In this document: positions 29,140 through 37,496 of the stretch, piece by piece
How the letters are laid out: the number at the start of each line of letters is the position of its first letter
Position numbering within the stretch: position 1 is the first letter of the stretch
Source: Brugia malayi
Lineage: Eukaryota > Nematoda > Chromadorea > Rhabditida > Onchocercidae
Direction of reading: 5' to 3'
DNA length: 59,495 nt
Assembly: GCF_000002995.4 (NCBI RefSeq)
Contig: NW_025062301.1
Location: 1-59,495, forward strand
Notes under the pieces: generated by a model
What the model saw: the letters and a program-made list of their open reading frames with translations, nothing else
The model's database searches: none
What the model was told of the DNA's origin: nothing
Program-made: the position numbers and the translations under genes

Positions 29140-29567
29140 AAGAAATTAACTTAATAGTAATACACTATTTTTTGCAAATATTCAACTATATTTTTTAACT
29201 TATAATTTTAAGCTTCCTTATAACATTTAAAGTGTAGATGCAAAATATAATTCATCGAAATTTCGAAAAAAGTATAGATAATTGGCTTGAGACGCATTTA
29301 ACAGCCTTACATTACCATTTTATAGCTCTATAGATCTTAGAAACTCTCTTACAAAATTGCCCCCCTAGAGGCCAATTTTCTATTGTCCTCTCTTGCAATC
29401 TTACCTAAATTTCAGGTTTTTACCTCTACAAATCGAAACGCACCTATAAAAAGTTTAAGACACTACGGCAATTTACAGGATTAGAGAGTGAACAACTTCT
29501 ATATGAAGTTCTTTTACCTTTAATCTGCTGCTAACTTTGGATATCTCAATTCACTTTATTCCACAAT
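29140..29567. other. non-coding stretch within insertion
   Basis: About 430 bp between copy 1 of the nuclease and the next coding remnant. It starts with AT-rich sequence suiting an upstream region of the minus-strand nuclease gene, then more balanced sequence with a C run at 29359-29365. No frame, RNA gene or repeat recognised. Confidence 0.4.
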
Positions 29568-29675
29568 TTACAATAAACATAGGGGTAACGTTGGACACTC
29601 TTCTAACCACTTAGCATAACTTTGCCACTGCTTAGCTACGGCGGCTCCTCTTTTTTCGAGCATTGCATTTGGCAT
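29568..29675 (-). pseudogene. short coding remnant, unrecognised
   Basis: A 35-codon open stretch beginning MPNAMLEKRGAAVAKQWQ and ending in TAA. The open frame continues about ten codons upstream of the ATG before a stop. Its amino-acid mix looks protein-like (amphipathic, few low-complexity residues) and its base composition is that of the insertion, but I cannot assign a family. It could be the end of a bacterial hypothetical protein or chance. Confidence 0.3.
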
Positions 29676-29831
29676 AATGCTGTCCTCAGTAGAAATCAGA
29701 CTATCATATTAAATCTTCGTGAGCGTATTTCTTTTAAAAGACAAGCTATAGACTAGTTCCTTTATACTATACCTTTCCTCTTTCTCCTGAAGTCAAAATC
29801 CATAACTTAACTTTAGAAACTTCAAAATAAG
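29676..29831. other. short spacer before ABC-transporter remnant
   Basis: About 155 bp without a convincing frame. It may include decayed upstream sequence of the transporter gene. Confidence 0.3.
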
Positions 29832-30181
29832 ATGCGATCTAATACCAGGCAATTATTTCATTACATAAAACCTAATCTGCATTATTTCATCTTAACGATT
29901 CTCCTTGTTGGCAGAGGCTTGAGTAACATAATCGATTGTGGTGCAGAGCACAACTTCACCGCTAAGCTATTAGTTACTATATTCATAGTTTTAGCCATTT
30001 CTCGCAGTGCATTTATTAAATTGTATTTCATTGGGATTGGCAGTGAGAAAGTTACTGCAAGAATAGATGTGACTTATATGGTAATATCACTGATTTGCAA
30101 CCAAGTTTCTTTGAGAATACAAGTGTTCCTGCTATTGCTACTGTAATCAATAATACCAATGCTATCTATTTATTGTCATGA
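29832..30181 (+). pseudogene. MsbA-like ABC transporter, N-terminal fragment
   Basis: N-terminal part of an ABC exporter (fused permease/ATPase of the MsbA/lipid-exporter type). It starts at ATG 29832 (MRSNTRQLFHYIKPN), followed by a hydrophobic first membrane segment. The segment KLLVTIFIVLAI leads to KLYFIGIGSEKVTARI, equivalent to the family's FARFYFITWLGERVVADIR region. A frameshift near 30065 moves the sequence to DLYGNITDLQPSFFENTSVP and then AIATVINNTNAIYLLS and TGA at 30179. That order (helix, DLY, SFFE) is the coupling-helix region of the first transmembrane domain. A short in-frame loss seems to have occurred after ILLVG. The rest of the membrane domain and the whole nucleotide-binding domain are missing, so it cannot function. 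Confidence 0.7.
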
Positions 30182-30231
30182 CGTCACTTGGGAAGAAAGT
30201 GCGCAAATGTGCATGTTTTGCCCAGAATAAG

Positions 30232-30535
30232 CTAAGTAAGTGAGCTTGCATCACTCTTTGACGCCTTATCCTTAACTCCAGCTCTTGCCTCTCTTGTTGC
30301 TCTTGCAATTACCGAGCGCTGCGCCTGTTACAGTGCCATTACCCATCCCTGCCACATGCTCCTCCATCGATGACTCTCCTGCTGCACCCTTGCCGACATC
30401 TCCTACCTCTGAAGGGTAACGCTCTACCCAGCTGAATATTGCTTGTGTAAAACGTGTACAGTCTTCTTTGCAAGCTGTGTCTATTGAATATGGAGAAAAT
30501 AAGCAATTTTTTGTCTTTTTCTGAAATATCTCCAA
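30232..30535 (-). pseudogene. unrecognised protein remnant in insertion
   Basis: Open frame from ATG 30535 (MEIFQKKTKNCLF), with a middle part rich in small residues (GKGAAGESSMEEHVAGMGNG) and VTGAALG. Near 30313 a one-base shift gives a better continuation, IARATREARAGVKDKASKSD, ending at TAG 30232-30234. This suggests a once longer bacterial protein with a basic helical tail. I do not recognise the family. Composition fits the insertion. The opposite strand has no competing frame. Confidence 0.4.
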
Positions 30536-30600
30536 ATTATTTCAATATGGAGAAAGGAACTTTCTTTGAGGGTTGTTTGAATGATGATTGTGCAGAGGAA

Positions 30601-31355
30601 GGAGTGAATCAAAGGTAATATAATAACTCCAAAATCGATACTTGATACATACGGTGCAGATGTAGTGCGTTATTGGACAGCAGACTGAAGGCTTGGAGTT
30701 GATACAGTCTACTCTGAAAACATACTCAAAATTGGCAAGTGCCTGGTTACAAAACTTTTCAATGCCAGCAAGTTTGTTTCTAATTCATGGAAAGGTATCC
30801 AGATGAGATAGTGGATCAATAGATACTGTCTAAACTATATAAAGTTATAGCAACGAATAACTTATTAAAATTTGAATACTGTGAAGCTTTGGGTGCAGTA
30901 GAAGGATTTTTTTGGAAAGACTTTTGTGACAATCACTTGGAATTAGCAACAAACAACAAGTGCATATGGAGATAAAGTAAGCAGAGAGGCAAACAAAGTT
31001 TGACATATGTGTTGAATACTACTTTGCGGTTATTTGCTTTGCACCTTCTCTGCCATACATTACTGAACAAATATATCACCAACTATAGCTGTAATTCTGT
31101 GCACAATCGAATTGGCCGAATAAGGAAGGAGGAGCTTATCTGTGATAAGCATTCTGAAGAAATGGAAGATATTCATGTAGATAGATATTAAACCACGTGA
31201 GGAAAATAAAAGCAAATGTAAAAGAGGATAAGTTGAATCAGTCGGCGCAGAATGATTTACAGACAGCCTGCAATGCCGAAATGATAGAATGGAGTGAAAA
31301 CGCACAAGAGGACTTATAACTGATAATGGGAAGTTTATTGTTGGTAGGATTTCCT
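30601..31355 (+). pseudogene. valS: valyl-tRNA synthetase C-terminal fragment
   Basis: Remnant of the class I synthetase that charges tRNA-Val. It begins at a decayed KMSKS loop (KGNIITPKSILDTYGAD from about 30609) and continues VVRYWTAD, a TGA stop, then RLGVDTVYSENILKIGK and LVTKLFNASKFV, characteristic of the Rickettsiales type of ValRS. The anticodon-binding domain follows in pieces: YKVIATNNLLKFEYCEALGA, GFFWKDFCDNHLELA, SREANK, LPYITEQIYHQL, HSEEMEDIHV, VRKIKANVKEDKLNQSAQ and AEMIEWSENAQEDL, with TDNGKFIVG near the end. At least six frame changes or stops separate them. The catalytic Rossmann domain with its HIGH motif is absent, so about the last quarter of the gene remains. The right limit is approximate. 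Confidence 0.8.
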
Positions 31356-31458
31356 CATGTAACGACATCATGTGGTCGATTTGAGGGTATGGGTGAGCAT
31401 ACTCCTCATACTGTTTCAGGAGGTGAACCAGTAGCGATGGTAGTTGTTGATGTGTGCG

Positions 31459-32489
31459 TTAGACTTCTTCCTGATGTGGTAAATAATTCCGGTAGTATTC
31501 ATTTGTTTCTGCATTAGAATGATTTTCATTACTATCCTTGCTAGCATCTGAAGTTATTGATTTCATAATTATTTGTTCTATTTTTATTTTTTCTACTAGG
31601 TTTAGTTCTTTTGATTTTATTATTTCTCTTTTCAACGTTGGAAGACTTATAGACATACCTGCCTTAAGTGAATTTTTCGGTACTGCTATTTTAGCTTTCT
31701 TCACTCTACCTTTCTCTGCTCCAATTTGATGCCTCTCTCTTTGCTGGTTTTGACACCTTCTCCTCTACCTTTTTTAGTAGCTGTATTCAAGGATGGCTTT
31801 GTCTTTCTGTAGATTCATTAGATTCCTCTTTCTTCATACGCTATTTTATCTTCTTCATTCCAACGGAACTCATCTAACCCATCGTATGCTAGCTTTTACA
31901 TCTGTTTCAGTGGTATCCTCTGCATTCTTAAAAAAGAAGCGTCAATGCTCTACTATATTTATTAATTGCTCTACTTTACTCCTAGACAATTTAGGTAGTT
32001 CAATAAAAATAAATTGAAAATCTTTCAAGTAATAGCCATTGGTTTTTGTATCATGTATATTATGAGTAGATACACAATCAACCTTTTTAGAGAGTAAGTT
32101 ACAATTGGAAATTACAATAAAGAAAACCTTCTTTAAATCAATGTCTAATTGAGCAAGCCTTAACCGATTTATTTAATTGCCTTAGTAAGCCTTAGCAGCA
32201 TAAAGTTGAACACGTTCCTTAAAGTCTTTGTTTATAGCGAGCTACACTTCAATTATACACCTGGTTCCAGTGGCATCCTTGCGAAAACATCAACTATGCT
32301 TTGTTTGTCAGAGGTAATATCAGGATCGATTATAGCGCTTAAGAATTCTACCGCTTGTATAGCATTTATTTCAGTGAATCCTAAAATATCATTGAGAAAG
32401 CGAATAAGAATCTTCTTATTCTTTTCAGTGCCAAAGATTTTCTTAAATATTAGGTCAAATTTCAGATCAGGAAATTTTGATAAAGCCAT
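31459..32489 (-). pseudogene. Rpn-family nuclease/transposase pseudogene, copy 2
   Basis: Better preserved relative of copy 1. From ATG 32489: MALSKFPDLKFDLIFKKIFG, TEKNKKILIRFLNDILGF, EINAIQAVEFLSAI and KQSIVDVF, the classic N-terminal half of the family. A frameshift follows, then CIIEV and a TAG at 32242-32244 exactly where the catalytic E-x-Q motif normally has glutamine (CAG to TAG). Beyond it are RVQLYAAKAY, YYLKDFQFIFIELPKLSRSK, another stop, FFFKNAEDTTETD, a second block LDEFRWNEEDKIAYEER, and a C-terminal tail VPKNSLKAGMSISLPTLKRE ending at TAA 31459-31461. Total span (about 340 codons) fits an essentially full-length but dead gene. Same orientation as copy 1 near the opposite end of the insertion. 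Confidence 0.88.
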
Positions 32490-32625
32490 GATACAATAAC
32501 CTTTAAAACTTTAATATTATATATTACGATACAAAATTTATCAAAAATTTTTTTATATAGTAAAATCGGCATATATATTAAACTGTAGAATGTAGAATGA
32601 TACCATTTAATTGAGCAACCAATAT
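32490..32625. other. right border of insertion
   Basis: AT-rich sequence upstream of nuclease copy 2 (probable old bacterial promoter region), ending abruptly where SL1 gene sequence begins at 32626. The three or four bases ATTA around the join could be microhomology. Confidence 0.5.
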
Positions 32626-32723
32626 ATTACCCAAGTTTGAGGTAATTGAATGTTTCGGCCCAGAGTTTAGGCTACTGTGGCTTGAAGTAAAATTTTGGAA
32701 CGTCCTGCATATTTGTGGGACAA
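32626..32723 (+). pseudogene. SL1: SL1 RNA gene, 5' truncated at insertion border
   Basis: First SL1 copy. It begins at nucleotide 7 of the leader (ATTACCCAAGTTTGAG) directly after foreign sequence, so promoter and the first six leader bases are gone. The rest of the SL RNA matches intact copies. Confidence 0.9.
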
Positions 32724-33073
32724 TAATAAATGCTTTTAGCAAGAATGAGATTTTGCTCAGGTTTTATCATTTGTATAAAATATATCATCAATCTATATTA
32801 CTTACTTTGAATGCATGAAGATCGAAATTTTTCTCTACTTGCAATCTGTTTTGTTCCAGTGATAATGTAAATTTAGCAATTGAAATATTGTTGAATAATA
32901 AATTTGGGCGCAAATGTTGCTTGAAGTGAAGTAAAAATCATCGCTACAATTAAATGTGTGCTATTATCGAAAGTGATAAAAAATGGATCACAGTTTGATC
33001 TGTTCGCCGAATAATAATCAGCTGAATGTTGAATACACAACAACTATATGATAATGATGCAGGTATGATCGAC

Positions 33074-33177
33074 GGTTTAATTACCCAAGTTTGAGGTAAT
33101 TGAATGTTTCGGCCCAGAGTTTAGGCTACTGTGGCTTGAAGTAAAATTTTGGAACGTCCTGCATATTTGTGGGACAA
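33074..33177 (+). ncRNA. SL1: SL1 spliced leader RNA gene
   Basis: Encodes the SL RNA that donates the 22-nt SL1 leader to pre-mRNAs by trans-splicing. The leader starts GGTTTAATTACCCAAG and ends TTTGAG, followed by the donor GT. Stem I pairs nt 6-12 (AATTACC) with nt 22-28 (GGTAATT), so the splice site lies in the stem as in other nematodes. A Sm-binding site AAATTTTGG sits near nt 71-79, followed by ACG and a 3' hairpin GTCCTGC/GTGGGAC. That gives an RNA of about 102-104 nt, close to the usual nematode length. The 3' end is estimated from the hairpin. Confidence 0.96.
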
Positions 33178-33461
33178 TAATAAATGCTTTTAGCAAGAAT
33201 GAGATTTTGCTCAGGTTTTATCATTTGTATAAAATATATCATCAATCTATATTACTTACTTTGAATGCATGAAGATCGAAATTTTTCTCTACTTGCAATC
33301 TGTTTTGTTCCAGTGATAATGTAAATTTAGCAATTGAAATATTGTTGAATAATAAATTTGGGCGCAAATGTTGCTTGAAGTGAAGTAAAAATCATCGCTA
33401 CAATAAATGTGTGCTATTATCGATTGGATGTGATTTATGCTTCAACATATTTGTAACAATA
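33178..33461. repeat. long-unit spacer between SL1 and 5S (example)
   Basis: About 285 bp of moderately AT-rich sequence between an SL1 gene and the next 5S gene. The same spacer recurs nearly unchanged in every long unit. Its end (CGATTGGATGTGATTTATGC then CAACATATTTGTAACAAT) is specific to 5S-bearing units. No open frame or RNA gene seen. Confidence 0.7.
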
Positions 33462-33579
33462 GTCTACGACCATACCACGTTGAAAGCACGACATCTCGTC
33501 CGATCTGTCAAGTTAAGCAACGTTGGGCCTGGTTAGTACTTGGATCGGAGACGGCCTGGGAATCCCAGGTGTTGTAGAC
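33462..33579 (+). rRNA. 5S ribosomal RNA, full length
   Basis: 118-nt 5S gene of the large ribosomal subunit. Ends GTCTACGACC and GTGTTGTAGAC pair as helix I. The pol III internal control region is visible: box A-like AGTTAAGCAACGTTG and box C GGATCGGAGACGGCCTGG. Very close to other nematode 5S sequences. Same strand as SL1. Confidence 0.97.
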
Positions 33580-33715
33580 ATATTTTTGGTGTTTTTTAGA
33601 CATGCATTAAATGTGATAAAAAAAATGGTTCATAGTTTGATCTGTTTGCCGAAAAATAATCAGCTGAATGTTGAATACACAACAACTATATGATAATGAT
33701 GCAGGTATGATCGAC

Positions 33716-33819
33716 GGTTTAATTACCCAAGTTTGAGGTAATTGAATGTTTCGGCCCAGAGTTTAGGCTACTGTGGCTTGAAGTAAAATTTTGGAACGTC
33801 CTGCATATTTGTGGGACAA
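33716..33819 (+). ncRNA. SL1: SL1 spliced leader RNA gene
   Basis: Canonical copy; next SL1 follows after 454 bp (no 5S). Confidence 0.95.
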
Positions 33820-34169
33820 TAATAAATGCTTTTAGCAAGAATGAGATTTTGCTCAGGTTTTATCATTTGTATAAAATATATCATCAATCTATATTACTTA
33901 CTTTGAATGCATGAAGATCGAAATTTTTCTCTACTTGCAATCTGTTTTGTTCCAGTGATAATGTAAATTTAGCAATTGAAATATTGTTGAATAATAAATT
34001 TGGGCGCAAATGTTGCTTGAAGTGAAGTAAAAATCATCGCTACAATTAAATGTGTGCTATTATCGAAAGTGATAAAAAATGGATCACAGTTTGATCTGTT
34101 CGCCGAAAAATAATCAGCTGAATGTTGAATACACAACAACTATATGATAATGATGCAGGTATGATCGAC
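33820..34169. repeat. short-unit spacer, SL1-only subfamily (example)
   Basis: About 350 bp from one SL1 gene to the next with no 5S gene. Diagnostic differences from long units are ACAATTAAATG (long: ACAATAAATG), TATCGAAAGTGATAAAAAATGG, GGATCACAG (long: GGTTCATAG) and TGTTCGCCG (long: TGTTTGCCG). Because these changes are linked in every short unit, short units form a subfamily spread by unequal exchange and not repeated independent loss of 5S. Confidence 0.75.
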
Positions 34170-34273
34170 GGTTTAATTATCCAAGTTTGAGATAATTGAA
34201 TGTTTCGGCCCAGAGTTTAGGCTACTGTGGCTTGAAGTAAAATTTTGGAACGTCCTGCATATTTGTGGGACAA
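34170..34273 (+). ncRNA. SL1: SL1 RNA variant with paired substitution (donor lost)
   Basis: Leader nt 11 is T instead of C (AATTATCC) and nt 23, first intron base, is A instead of G (TTTGAGATAATT). The two bases pair in stem I, so C-G becomes T-A and the stem is kept. The donor changes from GT to AT, which should block standard trans-splicing. Rest of the RNA is canonical. Confidence 0.9.
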
Positions 34274-34623
34274 TAATAAATGCTTTTAGCAAGAATGAGA
34301 TTTTGCTCAGGTTTTATCATTTGTATAAAATATATCATCAATCTATATTACTTACTTTGAATGCATGAAGATCGAAATTTTTCTCTACTTGCAATCTGTT
34401 TTGTTCCAGTGATAATGTAAATTTAGCAATTGAAATATTGTTGAATAATAAATTTGGGCGCAAATGTTGCTTGAAGTGAAGTAAAAATCATCGCTACAAT
34501 TAAATGTGTGCTATTATCGAAAGTGATAAAAAATGGATCACAGTTTGATCTGTTCGCCGAAAAATAATCAGCTGAATGTTGAATACACAACAACTATATG
34601 ATAATGATGCAGGTATGATCGAC

Positions 34624-34727
34624 GGTTTAATTACCCAAGTTTGAGGTAATTGAATGTTTCGGCCCAGAGTTTAGGCTACTGTGGCTTGAAGTAAAATTTT
34701 GGAACGTCCTGCATATTTGTGGGACAA
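34624..34727 (+). ncRNA. SL1: SL1 spliced leader RNA gene
   Basis: Canonical copy at the head of a 773-bp compound unit. Confidence 0.95.
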
Positions 34728-35011
34728 TAATAAATGCTTTTAGCAAGAATGAGATTTTGCTCAGGTTTTATCATTTGTATAAAATATATCATCAATCTAT
34801 ATTACTTACTTTGAATGCATGAAGATCGAAATTTTTCTCTACTTGCAATCTGTTTTGTTCCAGTGATAATGTAAATTTAGCAACTGAAATATTGTTGAAT
34901 AATAAATTTGGGCGCAAATGTTGCTTGAAGTGAAGTAAAAATCATCGCTACAATAAATGTGTGCTATTATCGATTGGATGTGATTTATGCTTCAACATAT
35001 TTGTGACAATG

Positions 35012-35116
35012 CCACGTTGAAAGCACGACATCTCGTCGGGTCTGTCAAGTTAAGCAACGTTGGGCCTGGTTAGTACTTGGATCGGAGACGGCCTGGGAAT
35101 CCCAGGTGTTGTAGAC
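35012..35116 (+). rRNA. 5S rRNA, lacking first 13 nt
   Basis: 105-nt copy. Flank GTGACAAT joins through G to CCACGTTGAAAG, so nt 1-13 including the 5' strand of helix I are absent. CGTCGGGTCTG replaces CGTCCGATCTG. Internal control region and 3' end intact. Probably a pseudogene class, since helix I cannot form from its own ends. Confidence 0.85.
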
Positions 35117-35244
35117 ATATTTTTGGTGTTTTTTAGACATGCATTAAATGTGATAAAAAAAATGGTTCATAGTTTGATCTGTTTGCCGAAAAATAATCAG
35201 CTGAATGTTGAATACATAACAACTATATGATAATGATGCAGGTA

Positions 35245-35256
35245 TGATCGCGAAGT
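35245..35256. other. deletion join removing an SL1 gene
   Basis: GGTATGATCG, the sequence just before an SL1 start, is joined directly to CGAAGTAAAAATCATCGC, normally about 270 bp downstream. One SL1 gene and its 3' spacer are missing, giving a 773-bp gap between neighbouring SL1 starts (34624 and 35397). Confidence 0.8.
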
Positions 35257-35396
35257 AAAAATCATCGCTACAATAAATGTGTGCTATTATCGAAAGTGAT
35301 AAAAAATGGATCACAGTTTGATCTGTTCGCCGAAAAATAATCAGCTGAATGTTGAATACACAACAACTATATGATAATGATGCAGGTATGATCGAC

Positions 35397-35500
35397 GGTT
35401 TAATTATCCAAGTTTGAGATAATTGAATGTTTCGGCCCAGAGTTTAGGCTACTGTGGCTTGAAGTAAAATTTTGGAACGTCCTGCATATTTGTGGGACAA
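35397..35500 (+). ncRNA. SL1: SL1 RNA variant with paired substitution (second copy)
   Basis: Same C11T and G23A pair as the copy at 34170. It lies 1.2 kb away, also downstream of a short-type spacer, which suggests duplication or gene conversion of the variant unit. Confidence 0.9.
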
Positions 35501-35784
35501 TAATAAATGCTTTTAGCAAGAATGAGATTTTGCTCAGGTTTTATCATTTGTATAAAATATATCATCTATCTATATTACTTACTCTGAATGCATGAAGATC
35601 GAAATTTTTCTCTACTTGCAATCTGTTTTGTTCCAGTGATAATGTAAATTTAGCAATTGAAATATTGTTGAATAATAAATTTGGGCGCAAATGTTGCTTG
35701 AAGTGAAGTAAAAATCATCGCTACAATAAATGTGTGCTATTATCGATTGGATGTGATTTATGCTTCAACATATTTGTGACAATG

Positions 35785-35889
35785 CCACGTTGAAAGCACG
35801 ACATCTCGTCGGGTCTGTCAAGTTAAGCAACGTTGGGCCTGGTTAGTACTTGGATCGGAGACGGCCTGGGAATCCCAGGTGTTGTAGAC
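35785..35889 (+). rRNA. 5S rRNA, lacking first 13 nt
   Basis: 105-nt truncated class with the GGGTC variant. Confidence 0.85.
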
Positions 35890-36025
35890 ATATTTTTGGT
35901 GTTTTTTAGACATGCATTAAATGTGATAAAAAAAATGGTTCATAGTTTGATCTGTTTGCCGAAAAATAATCAGCTGAATGTTGAATACATAACAACTATA
36001 TGATAATGATGCAGGTATGATCGAC

Positions 36026-36129
36026 GGTTTAATTACCCAAGTTTGAGGTAATTGAATGTTTCGGCCCAGAGTTTAGGCTACTGTGGCTTGAAGTAAAATT
36101 TTGGAACGTCCTGCATATTTGTGGGACAA
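36026..36129 (+). ncRNA. SL1: SL1 spliced leader RNA gene
   Basis: Canonical; long unit of 629 bp follows. Confidence 0.95.
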
Positions 36130-36413
36130 TAATAAATGCTTTTAGCAAGAATGAGATTTTGCTCAGGTTTTATCATTTGTATAAAATATATCATCAATCT
36201 ATATTACTTACTTTGAATGCATGAAGATCGAAATTTTTCTCTACTTGCAATCTGTTTTGTTCCAGTGATAATGTAAATTTAGCAATTGAAATATTGTTGA
36301 ATAATAAATTTGGGCGCAAATGTTGCTTGAAGTGAAGTAAAAATCATCGCTACAATAAATGTGTGCTATTATCGATTGGATGTGATTTATGCTTCAACAT
36401 ATTTGTGACAATG

Positions 36414-36518
36414 CCACGTTGAAAGCACGACATCTCGTCGGGTCTGTCAAGTTAAGCAACGTTGGGCCTGGTTAGTACTTGGATCGGAGACGGCCTGGGA
36501 ATCCCAGGTGTTGTAGAC
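36414..36518 (+). rRNA. 5S rRNA, lacking first 13 nt
   Basis: Truncated class, GGGTC variant. Confidence 0.85.
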
Positions 36519-36586
36519 ATATTTTTGGTGTTTTTTAGACATGCATTAAATGTGATAAAAAAAATGGTTCATAGTTTGATCTGTTT

Positions 36587-36654
36587 GCCGAAAAATAATC
36601 AGCTGAATGTTGAATACATAACAACTATATGATAATGATGCAGGTATGATCGAC
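36587..36654 (+). promoter_or_regulatory. SL1 gene upstream region (probable promoter), example copy
   Basis: The ~68 bp before each SL1 start (GCCGAAAAATAATCAGCTG to GGTATGATCGAC) is essentially invariant in both unit types. Nematode SL1 genes are known to use a snRNA-type promoter with a proximal sequence element about 40-65 bp upstream. This block is where that element should be; I cannot pinpoint it by motif. Confidence 0.45.
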
Positions 36655-36758
36655 GGTTTAATTACCCAAGTTTGAGGTAATTGAATGTTTCGGCCCAGAG
36701 TTTAGGCTACTGTGGCTTGAAGTAAAATTTTGGAACGTCCTGCATATTTGTGGGACAA
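36655..36758 (+). ncRNA. SL1: SL1 spliced leader RNA gene
   Basis: Canonical; heads a 454-bp short unit. Confidence 0.95.
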
Positions 36759-37108
36759 TAATAAATGCTTTTAGCAAGAATGAGATTTTGCTCAGGTTTT
36801 ATCATTTGTATAAAATATATCATCTATCTATATTACTTACTCTGAATGCATGAAGATCGAAATTTTTCTCTACTTGCAATCTGTTTTGTTCCAGTGATAA
36901 TGTAAATTTAGCAATTGAAATATTGTTGAATAATAAATTTGGGCGCAAATGTTGCTTGAAGTGAAGTAAAAATCATCGCTACAATTAAATGTGTGCTATT
37001 ATCGAAAGTGATAAAAAATGGATCACAGTTTGATCTGTTCGCCGAAAAATAATCAGCTGAATGTTGAATACACAACAACTATATGATAATGATGCAGGTA
37101 TGATCGAC

Positions 37109-37212
37109 GGTTTAATTACCCAAGTTTGAGGTAATTGAATGTTTCGGCCCAGAGTTTAGGCTACTGTGGCTTGAAGTAAAATTTTGGAACGTCCTGCATA
37201 TTTGTGGGACAA
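37109..37212 (+). ncRNA. SL1: SL1 spliced leader RNA gene
   Basis: Canonical; long unit of 629 bp follows. Confidence 0.95.
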
Positions 37213-37496
37213 TAATAAATGCTTTTAGCAAGAATGAGATTTTGCTCAGGTTTTATCATTTGTATAAAATATATCATCAATCTATATTACTTACTTTGAA
37301 TGCATGAAGATCGAAATTTTTCTCTACTTGCAATCTGTTTTGTTCCAGTGATAATGTAAATTTAGCAACTGAAATATTGTTGAATAATAAATTTGGGCGC
37401 AAATGTTGCTTGAAGTGAAGTAAAAATCATCGCTACAATAAATGTGTGCTATTATCGATTGGATGTGATTTATGCTTCAACATATTTGTGACAATG

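Larger units (their letters stand above)
28023..32625. other. nuclear insertion of Wolbachia-like DNA (decayed)
   Basis: Segment of lower AT content than its surroundings, containing only bacterial-type coding remnants: two Rpn-family nucleases, an MsbA-like ABC transporter, valyl-tRNA synthetase and two unrecognised pieces. All carry frameshifts and stops. It is bounded by nematode satellite on the left and a broken SL1 gene on the right, so it lies in the nuclear genome. The ValRS pieces resemble the Rickettsiales type, and the Rpn family is abundant in Wolbachia. Wolbachia is the likeliest donor given the filarial host; this is an inference, not a database match. The pieces may come from several donor loci. 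Confidence 0.85.

Noticed and set aside
31060..31371. Minus-strand 103-codon frame
   Set aside because: Antisense of the valyl-tRNA synthetase remnant, whose plus-strand pieces are in the expected order.
31326..31517. Plus-strand 63-codon frame containing [12 protein letters not shown]
   Set aside because: Overlaps the end of the ValRS remnant and the tail of Rpn copy 2; no recognisable family, probably chance.
28836..32499. Plus-strand open frames overlapping the two Rpn pseudogenes
   Set aside because: They are complements of recognisable minus-strand protein remnants and show no family features of their own.
28023..32625. Living bacterial contig fused by assembly
   Set aside because: All genes are heavily decayed, unlike an endosymbiont genome, and both borders grade into nematode repeats, although a join artefact cannot be fully excluded without reads.
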